Below, piece by piece: positions 8,955-17,261 of a stretch of 64,000 bases of DNA. The stretch comes from Acidimicrobiaceae bacterium (GTDB taxonomy: Bacteria > Actinomycetota > Acidimicrobiia > Acidimicrobiales > Ilumatobacteraceae). The notes under the pieces are model-generated. The model had not been told where the DNA came from. It saw only the letters and a program-made list of their open reading frames with translations, and did no database searches. The stretch is taken from assembly GCA_016722025.1 (NCBI GenBank), contig JADKGZ010000004.1:186001-250000 (forward strand), given 5' to 3'. Position 1 is the first letter of the stretch; each line of letters opens with the position of its first letter. Both the position numbers and the translations under genes were made by a program.

Positions 8955-9950
8955 CTACGTGGACGGCGCCGGGGCCGGCCCGCGACCACGGAAGTACTGC
9001 AGCACGCTCTCGGCCCCGTCGCCCAGCAGCAGCACCGCATTGCCGTCGATCGTCTTCGGAACGACCGGCAGCGAATACGTCAGCAACCCGTCGCCCACCG
9101 CTGTTCGCAGCGAGGCGGCCGCACCGATCGGGTCGAGCTCGTCGTCGATGCGGATCGACGAACCGATCGCACCCACCAGCTCGCCGGTGGTGAACGGGTT
9201 GGCCTTCACCTGTGCCAGCGCCGTCTGCAGGCTCGCGTTGACGAACGCTCGCTGACGAGTGGAGCGGCCGAGGTCGGAGGTGGGGTCCTCGTGCCACTCA
9301 CCGTCGCGGAACTCCTCGTAGTGCCGGCTGCGGGCGTACGCAAGCCCCTGCGTGCCATCGAGGATGTAACAGCCACCCACCGGAATGTCGAGACCGGTGT
9401 TGAAGTCGCGAGTGGGGTACCAGAAGCACACCTGCACCCCACCCAGCGCGTCGACCAATGCCTTGAACCCGGAGAAGTCGATCTCCACGTAGTGGTGAAT
9501 GGGAATGCCGAGCTCGCCCTGCTGCACGGTCTGCACGAGGGCAGCGGGGCCGTCGTTGAACGAGGAGTTGATGCGCCCCTTGCTGTCGTGCCCGGCGCGA
9601 TCCACCCACAGGTCACGCGGGATCGAGAGCAGGCTGGCGCTGCCATCGCCCTTGTCCACGCGCAGCACCATGATCGTGTCGCTGCGGTTGCCGGTCACTT
9701 CGCCCGTCTCGCCGGTGTTCGGATCGCCCAGCGCACGGCTGTCGCTGCCCACCAGCAGGAAGTTCTCCACGTTGTCGCTGGTGCCACTGAGCACCGCCGA
9801 CACGCCCTGCACGCGCGGCACATCGTCGACGACGCGGCGCGCTGCGATGAGCGTGCCCGCGGCGCACACCACTGTGGTGAGCACCGCCATCGCCACGAAG
9901 CCGGGAAGGCGTCGCCGACGCGGCAGCGGCGTGGTGTCGAGGGCAAGCAC
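8955..9950 (-). CDS. LytR-CpsA-Psr (LCP) family cell-wall polymer ligase
   Basis: A 331-residue membrane-anchored protein: short basic N-terminus (RRRRLPG), one transmembrane helix (about residues 18-37), then an extracellular LCP domain. The domain is shown by FLLVGSDSRA, RSDTIMVLRV, SIPRDLWV, GRINSSF and YARSRHYEEFRDGEW. LCP enzymes join teichoic-acid-like or arabinogalactan polymers to peptidoglycan or protein. The GTG start is eight bases after TACCCT, a likely leaderless promoter. It precedes rmlC by 22 bases on the same strand, so polymer attachment and rhamnose supply are likely co-expressed. Confidence 0.92.
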   Translation of the reverse strand: MLALDTTPLPRRRRLPGFVAMAVLTTVVCAAGTLIAARRVVDDVPRVQGVSAVLSGTSDNVENFLLVGSDSRALGDPNTGETGEVTGNRSDTIMVLRVDKGDGSASLLSIPRDLWVDRAGHDSKGRINSSFNDGPAALVQTVQQGELGIPIHHYVEIDFSGFKALVDALGGVQVCFWYPTRDFNTGLDIPVGGCYILDGTQGLAYARSRHYEEFRDGEWHEDPTSDLGRSTRQRAFVNASLQTALAQVKANPFTTGELVGAIGSSIRIDDELDPIGAAASLRTAVGDGLLTYSLPVVPKTIDGNAVLLLGDGAESVLQYFRGRGPAPAPST

Positions 9951-10019
9951 GGCCTACCAGGGTAGTGGCCACCCGTCGGCGGCCGCCGTCACGCCGCCGG
10001 CCGAGCATGCCGCCACCCG

Positions 10020-10751
10020 TCAGCGAAGGTGGATCACGTCGCCGACGGCCAGGCGGTGGGTGATGCCGCACTCGTCGACCACCACCAGTCGACCATCGGG
10101 CTCCACGTCGAGCGCGCGGCCCTCCAACTCGCCATCCGGCAGTTCCACACGCACAGTGCGCCCCAGCGTGCCGAGATGTTGGCGGTACTGCAGCCACACA
10201 TCGGCGGGCAGCTCGTCGTAGGCCGCCAGCAGCGCCGAAAGCAGTTCCAGCGGGTCGATGCCCGCACCCAGGCATGCCGAGCCTTCCGGCGCCCACCCGA
10301 TGTTGAGCCCGATTCCCACCACCACGACGGGCGCTGTACCGAGGCTCGCCTGGGCCAAGATGCCGGCGAGCTTGGCGCCGCCGAGCAGCAGGTCGTTGGG
10401 CCACTTCAGCATCGGCTTGGCGCCCGCGACCCGCTGGCAGGCGGAGATGGCGGCCAAACCCACCCGCTGCGTGAGCACGTGCGGCGACTGCGGGACGTCG
10501 CGGAACAGCATGGAGACCAGCAGGTTCTCACCGGCCGGCGCCTCCCACCGACGGTCGAGCCGACCGCGCCCCGCCGACTGGTGGCGCGCCATCAACACGG
10601 TTCGGTCGGGGGCGCCTGCGGCGGCAGCCTGCAGCAGATCGGCGTTGGTGCTGCCTGTCTCCTGCACGACCGAAACGTGCCAGCCGAGCGGCCACTCGCC
10701 GGAGCGCGAAGACGACGGCAACTGCGGCGGTGTGGCGCCAGGGGTCTCCAT
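10020..10751 (-). CDS. birA: Biotin-[acetyl-CoA-carboxylase] ligase
   Basis: A 243-residue class I biotin protein ligase without an N-terminal DNA-binding domain. It shows ETGSTNADL, the biotinyl-AMP loop QSAGRGRLDRRWEAP (GRGR), KWPNDLLLGGAKLAGIL with the catalytic Lys, and GIGLNIGWAP; the C-terminal beta domain follows. It attaches biotin to the BCCP domain of acyl-CoA carboxylases. It is divergent from such a carboxylase alpha subunit with only 19 bases between the starts, a strong functional link. ATG 10751 is the first start that leaves a normal N-terminus. Confidence 0.94.
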   Translation of the reverse strand: METPGATPPQLPSSSRSGEWPLGWHVSVVQETGSTNADLLQAAAAGAPDRTVLMARHQSAGRGRLDRRWEAPAGENLLVSMLFRDVPQSPHVLTQRVGLAAISACQRVAGAKPMLKWPNDLLLGGAKLAGILAQASLGTAPVVVVGIGLNIGWAPEGSACLGAGIDPLELLSALLAAYDELPADVWLQYRQHLGTLGRTVRVELPDGELEGRALDVEPDGRLVVVDECGITHRLAVGDVIHLR

Positions 10752-10770
10752 TCCGCAAGTATTGCTGCCT

Positions 10771-12537
10771 GTGCTGAAAAAGATACTGATCGCCAACCGT
10801 GGAGAGATCGCCGTCCGAGTCATCCGGGCTGCCCGTGAGCTCGGCATCAAGACCGTCGCGGTCTACAGCGAACTCGATCGCAACGCCCTGCACGTCCGAC
10901 TCGCCGACGAGGCATACGCGCTCGGCGGGCAGACCGCAGCCGAGAGCTACCTCAACACCGAGGCCATCCTCGACGCCATCGAGCGCAGCGGCGCCGACGG
11001 TGTGCACCCGGGCTACGGCTTCTTCTCGGAGAACGCCGACTTCGCTCGCGCCATCATCGCCAAGGGAGTGGCGTTCATCGGGCCGCCACCGGAAGCCATC
11101 GACGAGATGGGCGACAAGGTCAGCTCGCGCAAGGCCGCTCAGCGCGGTGGCGCCCCCATCGTGCCGGGCACCACCGAGTTCATCACGCACGAGGACGAGA
11201 TCCTCGAGTTCGGCAACGCGCATGGTTGGCCACTGGTCATCAAAGCGGCGTACGGCGGTGGTGGCCGCGGCATGAAGGTCATCCGCTCGGCAGCGGAGGT
11301 GCACGATGCGATGGAGAGCGCCCGGCGCGAAGCCAAGGCGTTCTTCGGTCGCGACGAGATCTACATCGAGCGCTACCTCACCTGGCCGCGCCACGTGGAA
11401 GTGCAGATCGTGGGCGACCAGTTCGGCGAGGTCGTGTGGGTCAGCACCCGCGACTGCTCGGCTCAGCGACGTCACCAGAAGCTCATCGAGGAAGCCCCGG
11501 CCACGCACATGGCGCCAGGCATCGAAGAGGCCATGGGCGAGGCAGCCATCAAGGCCGCGAAGGCCGTCGGCTACTTCAACGCCGGCACCGTCGAGTTCAT
11601 CTACCAGGACGACGAGTTCTTCTTCCTCGAGATGAACACCCGCCTCCAGGTCGAGCACCCGGTCACCGAGGTCATCACCGGCATCGACCTCGTCGAATGG
11701 CAGCTGCGCGTGGCCAGCGGCGAACGCCTGCCGATGACCCAGGCCGAGGTGGCCGCCCGCCGCTACGGCCACGGCATCGAGATCCGCATCAACGCCGAGA
11801 ACCCGGCCGGCGGCAAGTTCCTGCCCTCGCCCGGCACCATCACCAAGCTCGTGCCGGCCGACGGCTTCGGCATCCGGTTCGACAGCGGGTACGAGAGCGG
11901 CGACACCATCAGCCAGTACTACGACAACCTCGTCGGCAAGCTGATCGTGTGGGGCAAGGACCGCCCAACCGCCATCGCGCGCACCATCCGAGCGCTCGAG
12001 GAGATGGTCGTCGAGGGTGTGGCCACCACCATTCCCGCCGACCTGGCCATCTTGCGCCACCCCGAGTTCCAGGCGTTCGAGCACTCGACGAAGTGGGTGG
12101 AGGAGAAGCTCGACCTCTCCGGCCTCGATGCGCCGAAGCCGCCGGCACAAGCCGACGCTGACGAGGCACCGCTGGTGCAGCGCAACACCACCGTCGAGGT
12201 CAACGGCAAGCGCTTCGACGTGAAGATGTGGGTGCCCGACGTGCCGATGGTGGCCGCAGGCCCGGCGAAGGCAGCCAAGAAGCCAACCCGCGCGGCAGGC
12301 GCCGGCGCGGGTGCCGGCGCAGGCTCTGGCAACGTCGAAGTGCCGATGCAGGGCACCATCGTGAAGGTGCTCGTCGAAGTCGGCCAGTCGGTGGAAGCCG
12401 GCCAGGCCGTGGTGCGTGCTCGAGGCCATGAAGATGGAGAACCAGATCACCGCCGAGAAGGCGGCACCGTGAAGGAGATCAAGGTGAAAGCCGGCGACAC
12501 CGTCGGCGCCGGCGACGTGGTCGTCGTCATCGCCTAG
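10771..12537 (+). CDS. Acyl-CoA carboxylase alpha subunit (biotin carboxylase plus BCCP); paired indels near 12413 and 12469
   Basis: A 588-residue fusion. Biotin carboxylase starts KKILIANRGEIAVRVIRAA and has the ATP loop YGGGGRGMKVI, RDCSAQRRHQK and FLEMNTRLQVEHPVTE. A Gly/Ala-rich linker (about residues 508-520) leads to a C-terminal biotinyl domain. As read, the domain lacks the EAMKMEN biotinylation site. The missing VLEAMKMENQITAEKA is present in the +1 frame between 12418 and 12468: one extra G near 12413 and one missing G near 12469 cancel each other. This is most easily explained by two sequencing errors. The GTG at 10771 gives the usual N-terminus. It makes malonyl- or methylmalonyl-CoA with a beta subunit located elsewhere. 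Confidence 0.92.
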   Translation: MLKKILIANRGEIAVRVIRAARELGIKTVAVYSELDRNALHVRLADEAYALGGQTAAESYLNTEAILDAIERSGADGVHPGYGFFSENADFARAIIAKGVAFIGPPPEAIDEMGDKVSSRKAAQRGGAPIVPGTTEFITHEDEILEFGNAHGWPLVIKAAYGGGGRGMKVIRSAAEVHDAMESARREAKAFFGRDEIYIERYLTWPRHVEVQIVGDQFGEVVWVSTRDCSAQRRHQKLIEEAPATHMAPGIEEAMGEAAIKAAKAVGYFNAGTVEFIYQDDEFFFLEMNTRLQVEHPVTEVITGIDLVEWQLRVASGERLPMTQAEVAARRYGHGIEIRINAENPAGGKFLPSPGTITKLVPADGFGIRFDSGYESGDTISQYYDNLVGKLIVWGKDRPTAIARTIRALEEMVVEGVATTIPADLAILRHPEFQAFEHSTKWVEEKLDLSGLDAPKPPAQADADEAPLVQRNTTVEVNGKRFDVKMWVPDVPMVAAGPAKAAKKPTRAAGAGAGAGAGSGNVEVPMQGTIVKVLVEVGQSVEAGQAVVRARGHEDGEPDHRREGGTVKEIKVKAGDTVGAGDVVVVIA

Positions 12538-12550
12538 GCGTCCCGACGGC

Positions 12551-13051
12551 TCAGGGTGTGGGTTCGACTCGTTGACCGCGCACGACGATGCTGCCCGCCG
12601 CCTTGTCGTGCACACCTTGTCGAAGCGGGTCGAAGAACGCCCACACGTACACGCCGATGCCGAGCAGCGGCCCCACCTGTGGGATGGCGCTGAGCGTGGT
12701 GGGCACCAGCGAACGTTGGAACGACCTGGTGAGGCCGAGGCGGCCGCCATCGGTGATGCCGACCACGCGCGTGCCGGTGACGAGCTTGCCCAACGTACGG
12801 CCCCACCGCCAGATGGCCATCGTCTCGTACGCGAGCCCCAGCGCAGTGATGGCAACGGTGAACCACACCGTTCGACTCTCGCTGATGGCTTCGTTGGGTG
12901 AGTAGCCGAGTACGTAGAACGCGGCGAACACCGGCACGGTGATGATCACCTGGTCGATGACGACGCCCGCACCCCGCCGTGTGAACGACGCAAGGTGGAG
13001 ACCTGCAGGAACGATGGGACCGGCGGAGTCGTCGTCGGCACTGGAGAACAT
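12551..13051 (-). CDS. RDD-family membrane protein
   Basis: A 166-residue protein with an RDD domain: ASFTRRGAGVVIDQVII (the R..D signature) opening the first membrane helix, a second helix around VWFTVAITALGLAYETMAIW, then the RTLGKLVTGTRVV motif and DPLRQGVHDKAAGSIVV near the end. RDD proteins are small polytopic membrane proteins, some implicated in ion transport; the role here is unknown. Its ATG shares one base with the stop of the LpdA-like gene (TGATG), so it is translated as the second gene of that pair. It is convergent with the carboxylase gene. Confidence 0.87.
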   Translation of the reverse strand: MFSSADDDSAGPIVPAGLHLASFTRRGAGVVIDQVIITVPVFAAFYVLGYSPNEAISESRTVWFTVAITALGLAYETMAIWRWGRTLGKLVTGTRVVGITDGGRLGLTRSFQRSLVPTTLSAIPQVGPLLGIGVYVWAFFDPLRQGVHDKAAGSIVVRGQRVEPTP

Positions 13052-14442
13052 CAGTCGGCTGCTTCGGCCAGCGCTTCGGCCAGCGCCGGATGCACGAGCA
13101 GACTCTCCACGATGTCGGTGACCTTCAGATTGGCGGTGACTGCCAGGGCGATGACGCTGATCAGTTCGGCGGCGTGACGGCCGACGATGGAACCGCCCAG
13201 CACGACACCGGTGGCCGGATCACTGATGATCTTCACGAAGCCACGCCAGTCGTTGTTGATCAGCGCCTTGGGGGTGCTGCTGAACGGCACCTTCGTCACC
13301 CGGATCTTGCGACCGACGGCGAACGCATCCGCTTCCGCAAGACCGACATCCGCGATCTCGGGTTCGGTGAAGATCGCGTTGGCCGCCTTGTCGTAGTCGA
13401 GGTGCCGGTGAGCCACCTTCGAGAGGCCCATCACGTGCTCGGCGACCTTGCGACCCTGCATGCTGGCCACCGAGGAGAGCGGCAGCTTGCCACTCATGTC
13501 GCCCGCTGCATAGATGTGCGGCGCGTTGCTCTGACAGTGGCGGTTGATGATGACGTAGCCATTGGAGTCGGTCTGCACACCGGCGGCTTCGAGGCCGAGG
13601 CCATCGGTGTTGGGCACCGACCCGATGGCGAGCACGGCGTGCGAGCTGTGGACAACCCTGCCGTCGTCGCAGCGCACGACCACTTCCTCGACACCCGCCT
13701 CGTCGACGACACGCTCGATGGAGGTTGCGCGGGCACCCTTGAGCAGCTTGACGCCACGCTGCAGGAAGTCGTCCTCCAAGACTGCGGCCACCTCTGGGTC
13801 CTTGCCGGGAAGCACCTGCTGACGGCTGACGACCAGGTTCACCCTGGCACCGAACGAGCTGAACATGTGCACGAACTCGACGCCGGTGACACCCGACCCG
13901 ACGATGGTGACGCTTTCGGGGAAGACCTTCGGCGGATAGCAGTCGCGCGTGACCAGGATGCGCTCGCCGTCGGGGTGGCACCACTCCGGGATTCGCGGAC
14001 GGGAACCAGTGGCGACGAGCACCGCGTCGGCGGTGATGGTGCGCACGGTGGCCACGCCGCTGCTGTCGCGCACCGTGATCTCGACGTCGTTCGGCGACAG
14101 CATCTTGGCCGACCCGTGCACCAGCTCGACACCTTGGCTGGTGAGCAGGTTGGTGGTGCTGCGTTGCAGCCGCATCTTGATGCTCTCGATGCGTTCGGTG
14201 AGAGCGTCGACATCCACTTCCGGCGCCTGCTGCTCGAGGCCCATTCCTTCCAGCCGACGGGTGAACGCGATGGCACCGCCGGTGGCGATCATCGTCTTCG
14301 ACGGGATGCAGTCCCACAGGTGCGCGGCGCCACCGATGACGTCGCGCTCCACCAGCGTGACCTGCGCGCCGAGCCGAGCTGCATGGGTTGCCGCAGTGTT
14401 GCCCGCAGGCCCACCACCGATGATCACGAATCGAGTCGCCAC
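13051..14442 (-). CDS. lpdA: NAD(P)H-quinone/dihydrolipoamide-type flavoprotein reductase (LpdA-like)
   Basis: A 463-residue pyridine-nucleotide disulphide reductase-fold protein. FAD motif GGGPAGNTAATHAARLG (residues 8-24), NAD motif VTIVGSGVTGVEFVHMF, second FAD motif HIYAAGDMSGKLPLSS and the dimerisation domain (TEPEIADVGL) are clear. In place of the redox-active CxxxxC there is HLWDCIPSK with one Cys only, as in the mycobacterial LpdA/Rv3303c type and in soluble transhydrogenases, so it is not a true dihydrolipoamide dehydrogenase. GTG 14442 is preceded at seven bases by TAGCCT (leaderless promoter). The RDD gene follows with a one-base overlap. Confidence 0.88.
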   Translation of the reverse strand: MATRFVIIGGGPAGNTAATHAARLGAQVTLVERDVIGGAAHLWDCIPSKTMIATGGAIAFTRRLEGMGLEQQAPEVDVDALTERIESIKMRLQRSTTNLLTSQGVELVHGSAKMLSPNDVEITVRDSSGVATVRTITADAVLVATGSRPRIPEWCHPDGERILVTRDCYPPKVFPESVTIVGSGVTGVEFVHMFSSFGARVNLVVSRQQVLPGKDPEVAAVLEDDFLQRGVKLLKGARATSIERVVDEAGVEEVVVRCDDGRVVHSSHAVLAIGSVPNTDGLGLEAAGVQTDSNGYVIINRHCQSNAPHIYAAGDMSGKLPLSSVASMQGRKVAEHVMGLSKVAHRHLDYDKAANAIFTEPEIADVGLAEADAFAVGRKIRVTKVPFSSTPKALINNDWRGFVKIISDPATGVVLGGSIVGRHAAELISVIALAVTANLKVTDIVESLLVHPALAEALAEAAD

Positions 14443-14561
14443 GGCGCTGAGGCTACCCCGGCCGCTCGCAGCCAGACCTCGGGAAGGTTCCTCCGACTTT
14501 CTGCCAGATCGATCGGCGCCGTGTCTCTTGGCCGGCAGGACCACACAGGAGGAGACCAACA

Positions 14562-15722
14562 ATGAAGATCAGCTCTCGCATCGTGCTCGCCGGCGCCGTG
14601 CTCTTCGGCGTTGCCGGCGCTGCCGGCGCCCCGCAGGCGCAGGCCGGTGGCGTCGTCCCCGGCCCGGGTGATGGCAGCGCCGCCGTGTTCATCACCACCA
14701 GTGGCGCCCCCGGCCTCACCAACGGGTACACCCACAACTCCACCGGCGGCGCCGTCGACGTCGGCCAGATCGACGCCACGCACTACTGGATCTCCTTCCG
14801 CGCGATGGGCGGCGGCACCTACGCCAGCGCCCAGCTGACGGTGTGGAACGGCGCGTCGGGCCCGACCATCGACCCGATCTGCACGATCGACAGGACCAAG
14901 GACGCCGGCGGCGACGTGACCGTGTGGTTCCAGTGCACCCCGTTCCCGAGCAGTCCGCTGGCCGGTACCCAGCTGTTCGTCAACGTCACCAACCGCCTGC
15001 ACCCCGACACGGCGCGAGTGCGTGCACCAGGATTCGTTGCCGTCACCACCGCCAACCCGTCGGCCGCCGGGGAGACCCCTGTCAACCAGTACCGCTCGTC
15101 GGGCACCGGCCTCGCCACCGTTGCACACACAGGCACGGGGCTGTACACGGTGACCGTTCCCGGTGGCGCCTACGCCTGGAACCAGGGCACGGCGTTCGCC
15201 ACCGCACTCACCGTTTCGCCAACGGTCGACCCCGCCTACACGCGCTACTGCAACCCGCAGAGCTGGTACCCGAGTGGCACGAGCATGATCGTCAACGTCG
15301 GCTGTTACATGGGCATCGGCACCGCTGCCGACGCCCGCTTCTCACTGCGCCTCGTGGGGCGCAACCATCTCGGCGGCACCCAGCCCGGCGGCTCGCAATG
15401 GGTGAGCAACCCCACCTCGACGGGCTACGACACCATCGCCTACGGCTGGAACTCGGCCGGCGCGACGAACCACGTTCGCTCGCTGGCCCCCTGGGAGGGC
15501 ACCGGCGTCAGCCACGTGCAGTTCAACGGGGCCACCTATGCCCCCGGCAAGGTGCCCTCGCTGCTGGTGAGCGCTTACGGCGGCAACCAGCGCTGCAGCC
15601 TGGAGTACCACGGCTACCACCCGGCCGACCTGTACACCAACGCCACCGTGCGCTGCTACGCCCCCGTCGGCGGCGCCGGCGTTGCCGCCGGCCGGTACTC
15701 CGTGAGCCTGGTGCAGCTGTGA
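14562..15722 (+). CDS. Secreted protein with three ~90-residue repeats
   Basis: A 386-residue exported protein of unknown function. The first 28 residues form a Sec signal peptide (MKISSRIVLAGAVLFGVAG, cleavage near AQA-GG). The mature part contains three related repeats of about 90 residues (near 45-140, 165-265 and 290-386). Each has an N/S-x-x-G-G/A start, a hydrophobic V-x-F/V pair, two Cys about 20-25 residues apart and an A-R/G-x-x-V-x-L/V end. The even Cys pattern suggests one disulphide per repeat. A perfect AGGAGG ribosome-binding site lies upstream, unusual here and suggesting strong translation. No known enzyme motif was recognised. Confidence 0.8.
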   Translation: MKISSRIVLAGAVLFGVAGAAGAPQAQAGGVVPGPGDGSAAVFITTSGAPGLTNGYTHNSTGGAVDVGQIDATHYWISFRAMGGGTYASAQLTVWNGASGPTIDPICTIDRTKDAGGDVTVWFQCTPFPSSPLAGTQLFVNVTNRLHPDTARVRAPGFVAVTTANPSAAGETPVNQYRSSGTGLATVAHTGTGLYTVTVPGGAYAWNQGTAFATALTVSPTVDPAYTRYCNPQSWYPSGTSMIVNVGCYMGIGTAADARFSLRLVGRNHLGGTQPGGSQWVSNPTSTGYDTIAYGWNSAGATNHVRSLAPWEGTGVSHVQFNGATYAPGKVPSLLVSAYGGNQRCSLEYHGYHPADLYTNATVRCYAPVGGAGVAAGRYSVSLVQL

Positions 15723-15724
15723 CT

Positions 15725-15766
15725 CAGCGAGTGACGTTCAGCAAGTGACGTTCAGCGAGTGACGTT
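15725..15766 (+). repeat. 14-bp tandem repeat, three copies
   Basis: CAGCGAGTGACGTT (15725-15738), CAGCAAGTGACGTT (15739-15752) and CAGCGAGTGACGTT (15753-15766) are head to tail with one mismatch. They fill the 43-base gap between two convergent genes, and the last base belongs to the stop codon of the M15 peptidase gene. Read on the minus strand they follow its stop. Confidence 0.9.
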
Positions 15767-17115
15767 CATTCACCGACGAGGCCGTCGTCGGCGAACAGGG
15801 TGCCCCTGCTCGCCGGCGGTGGCGCCGCGTGAGGCACCTCCTGCTCGATCAGCGCGCCGGGCGAGTTGGGGCAGTACTTCGACGGGTACTGCAGTGCGTC
15901 GCGCGCCTCGCCGACCCACTCGAAGTGCATGCCGTCGGGAGTGAGGAAGTTGCCACCCCATGCAAAGTGGTGCTTGCGGAAGATGCGCACGATGCGGCAA
16001 TCCATCTTGGGCACGCAGCCTTGGCAGTTGGCCACGGTGTTGATGTCGATCGGCTGCCCCCACGAGTGGCGCGACACCGAGCCCAGGCTCTGCGTGATGC
16101 GCGCCAACCGGGCCTGGCCCGACGAACAGCCGCCATACGTGTTCGCGTTGCCGGCATCGATGCCACCACCCAACCCGGCATCCACCACCTCCTGCAGTGC
16201 TGCGCTGAGGTCGGCCTTGATCACCTTGTTGCACATGGCCCTGATGCCCGCGGGATAGGCCTCGCGCGCGCCCGGCAGGTACGCGTTGCGCCACGTGGCA
16301 CCCACGTCGGTCCAGCCCAGCTCGCTGAGATTGGCGTAGTCCAGCTCGAACTCGCCCAGCAGCGACTTGGTGCGCGCCAGGCTCAGCGTGCCGTCGGGGT
16401 CGGGTGCATCCCACGACGTGCGCACACGGACCGCATTGTTGGCGTACAGGCCGCGCCGCACGAGTGCCGCTTGCAGCGCCGTGCGGTCGAACCGGCCGTA
16501 GATGAGCACCCGTGTGGGCAACGAGGCGCCGAGCACGTCGGCCTGCTGGGTGCTGATCAGGATCTCCGTGCCACCGATCTCGGCGTCCGGCGCCACCAGG
16601 CCGATGGTGAAGGTGACGGTGGAGCCGTTGGCGGCCATCAGATCGATGGTGTCGCCGGCGGCGGCGCCGCGCAACGAGGCGGTGGTCTGCCCCATCACCA
16701 CCTTGCCCTCGCTGATCGGCGCTGCAACCGCGCGGCCGACGATGCCGCCGAGCGCCTCCAGCGGCAGGGCCGTCATTGCCATCGGGTATCCCCAACCCGG
16801 CCCCGACGATCGTTGGATGATCGTGGCGCCACGCCGTACCGCGGTGAGGCCGGCGCTGAACCCGCGACCGATCACCGCCGGCGCACCGGCTTCGGCGGCC
16901 GCAGTCAACGCGGCGTCGCGGATCGGCGCCGTCAGCTCACCGGTCTGGAACACCGACACTGCATCGCCGAGCGACGTGACGAACGAGGCGGGGACGACGG
17001 CGACGGCGGCATCGCTGATGAGCACGGAGGGTGCCTCCGCCTCGGTGGCCAGCGTGTGCACCATGACGGCGCAGACCACCGCAAGGGCAACCGTTCCAAG
17101 TCGGCGACGCGGCAT
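15766..17115 (-). CDS. Exported M15-family (VanY/D,D-carboxypeptidase-like) peptidase
   Basis: A 449-residue exported protein. After MPRRRLG a hydrophobic signal or anchor spans about residues 8-24. The C-terminal third is an M15 zinc peptidase domain: SRHSWGQPIDIN supplies the H-x6-D metal ligands and DGMHFEW the catalytic Glu/His pair. Such enzymes trim peptidoglycan stem peptides. About 290 residues between anchor and catalytic domain are not recognised. GAGAGGA precedes the ATG at 17115 and TAGGGT lies further upstream as a -10 box. Seven cysteines in the catalytic region suggest disulphides. Confidence 0.85.
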   Translation of the reverse strand: MPRRRLGTVALAVVCAVMVHTLATEAEAPSVLISDAAVAVVPASFVTSLGDAVSVFQTGELTAPIRDAALTAAAEAGAPAVIGRGFSAGLTAVRRGATIIQRSSGPGWGYPMAMTALPLEALGGIVGRAVAAPISEGKVVMGQTTASLRGAAAGDTIDLMAANGSTVTFTIGLVAPDAEIGGTEILISTQQADVLGASLPTRVLIYGRFDRTALQAALVRRGLYANNAVRVRTSWDAPDPDGTLSLARTKSLLGEFELDYANLSELGWTDVGATWRNAYLPGAREAYPAGIRAMCNKVIKADLSAALQEVVDAGLGGGIDAGNANTYGGCSSGQARLARITQSLGSVSRHSWGQPIDINTVANCQGCVPKMDCRIVRIFRKHHFAWGGNFLTPDGMHFEWVGEARDALQYPSKYCPNSPGALIEQEVPHAAPPPASRGTLFADDGLVGE

Positions 17116-17261
17116 CGACGAGATCCTCTCACGACCACTTTCGCCCTTCGGTGACCCTACACCGCACGCCCGGCAAGGGCCGGGCACCCGCCGGCGGCGG
17201 TGCCCACATGCAGGAAACGAAGCACTGAATCAGCGGGCCGAGGCAGTACCGTCAGGGCACT

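Noticed and set aside
12545..12575. tRNA-like GGGTTCGACTC (T-arm resemblance)
   Set aside because: It lies inside the RDD gene and has no matching acceptor or anticodon stem.
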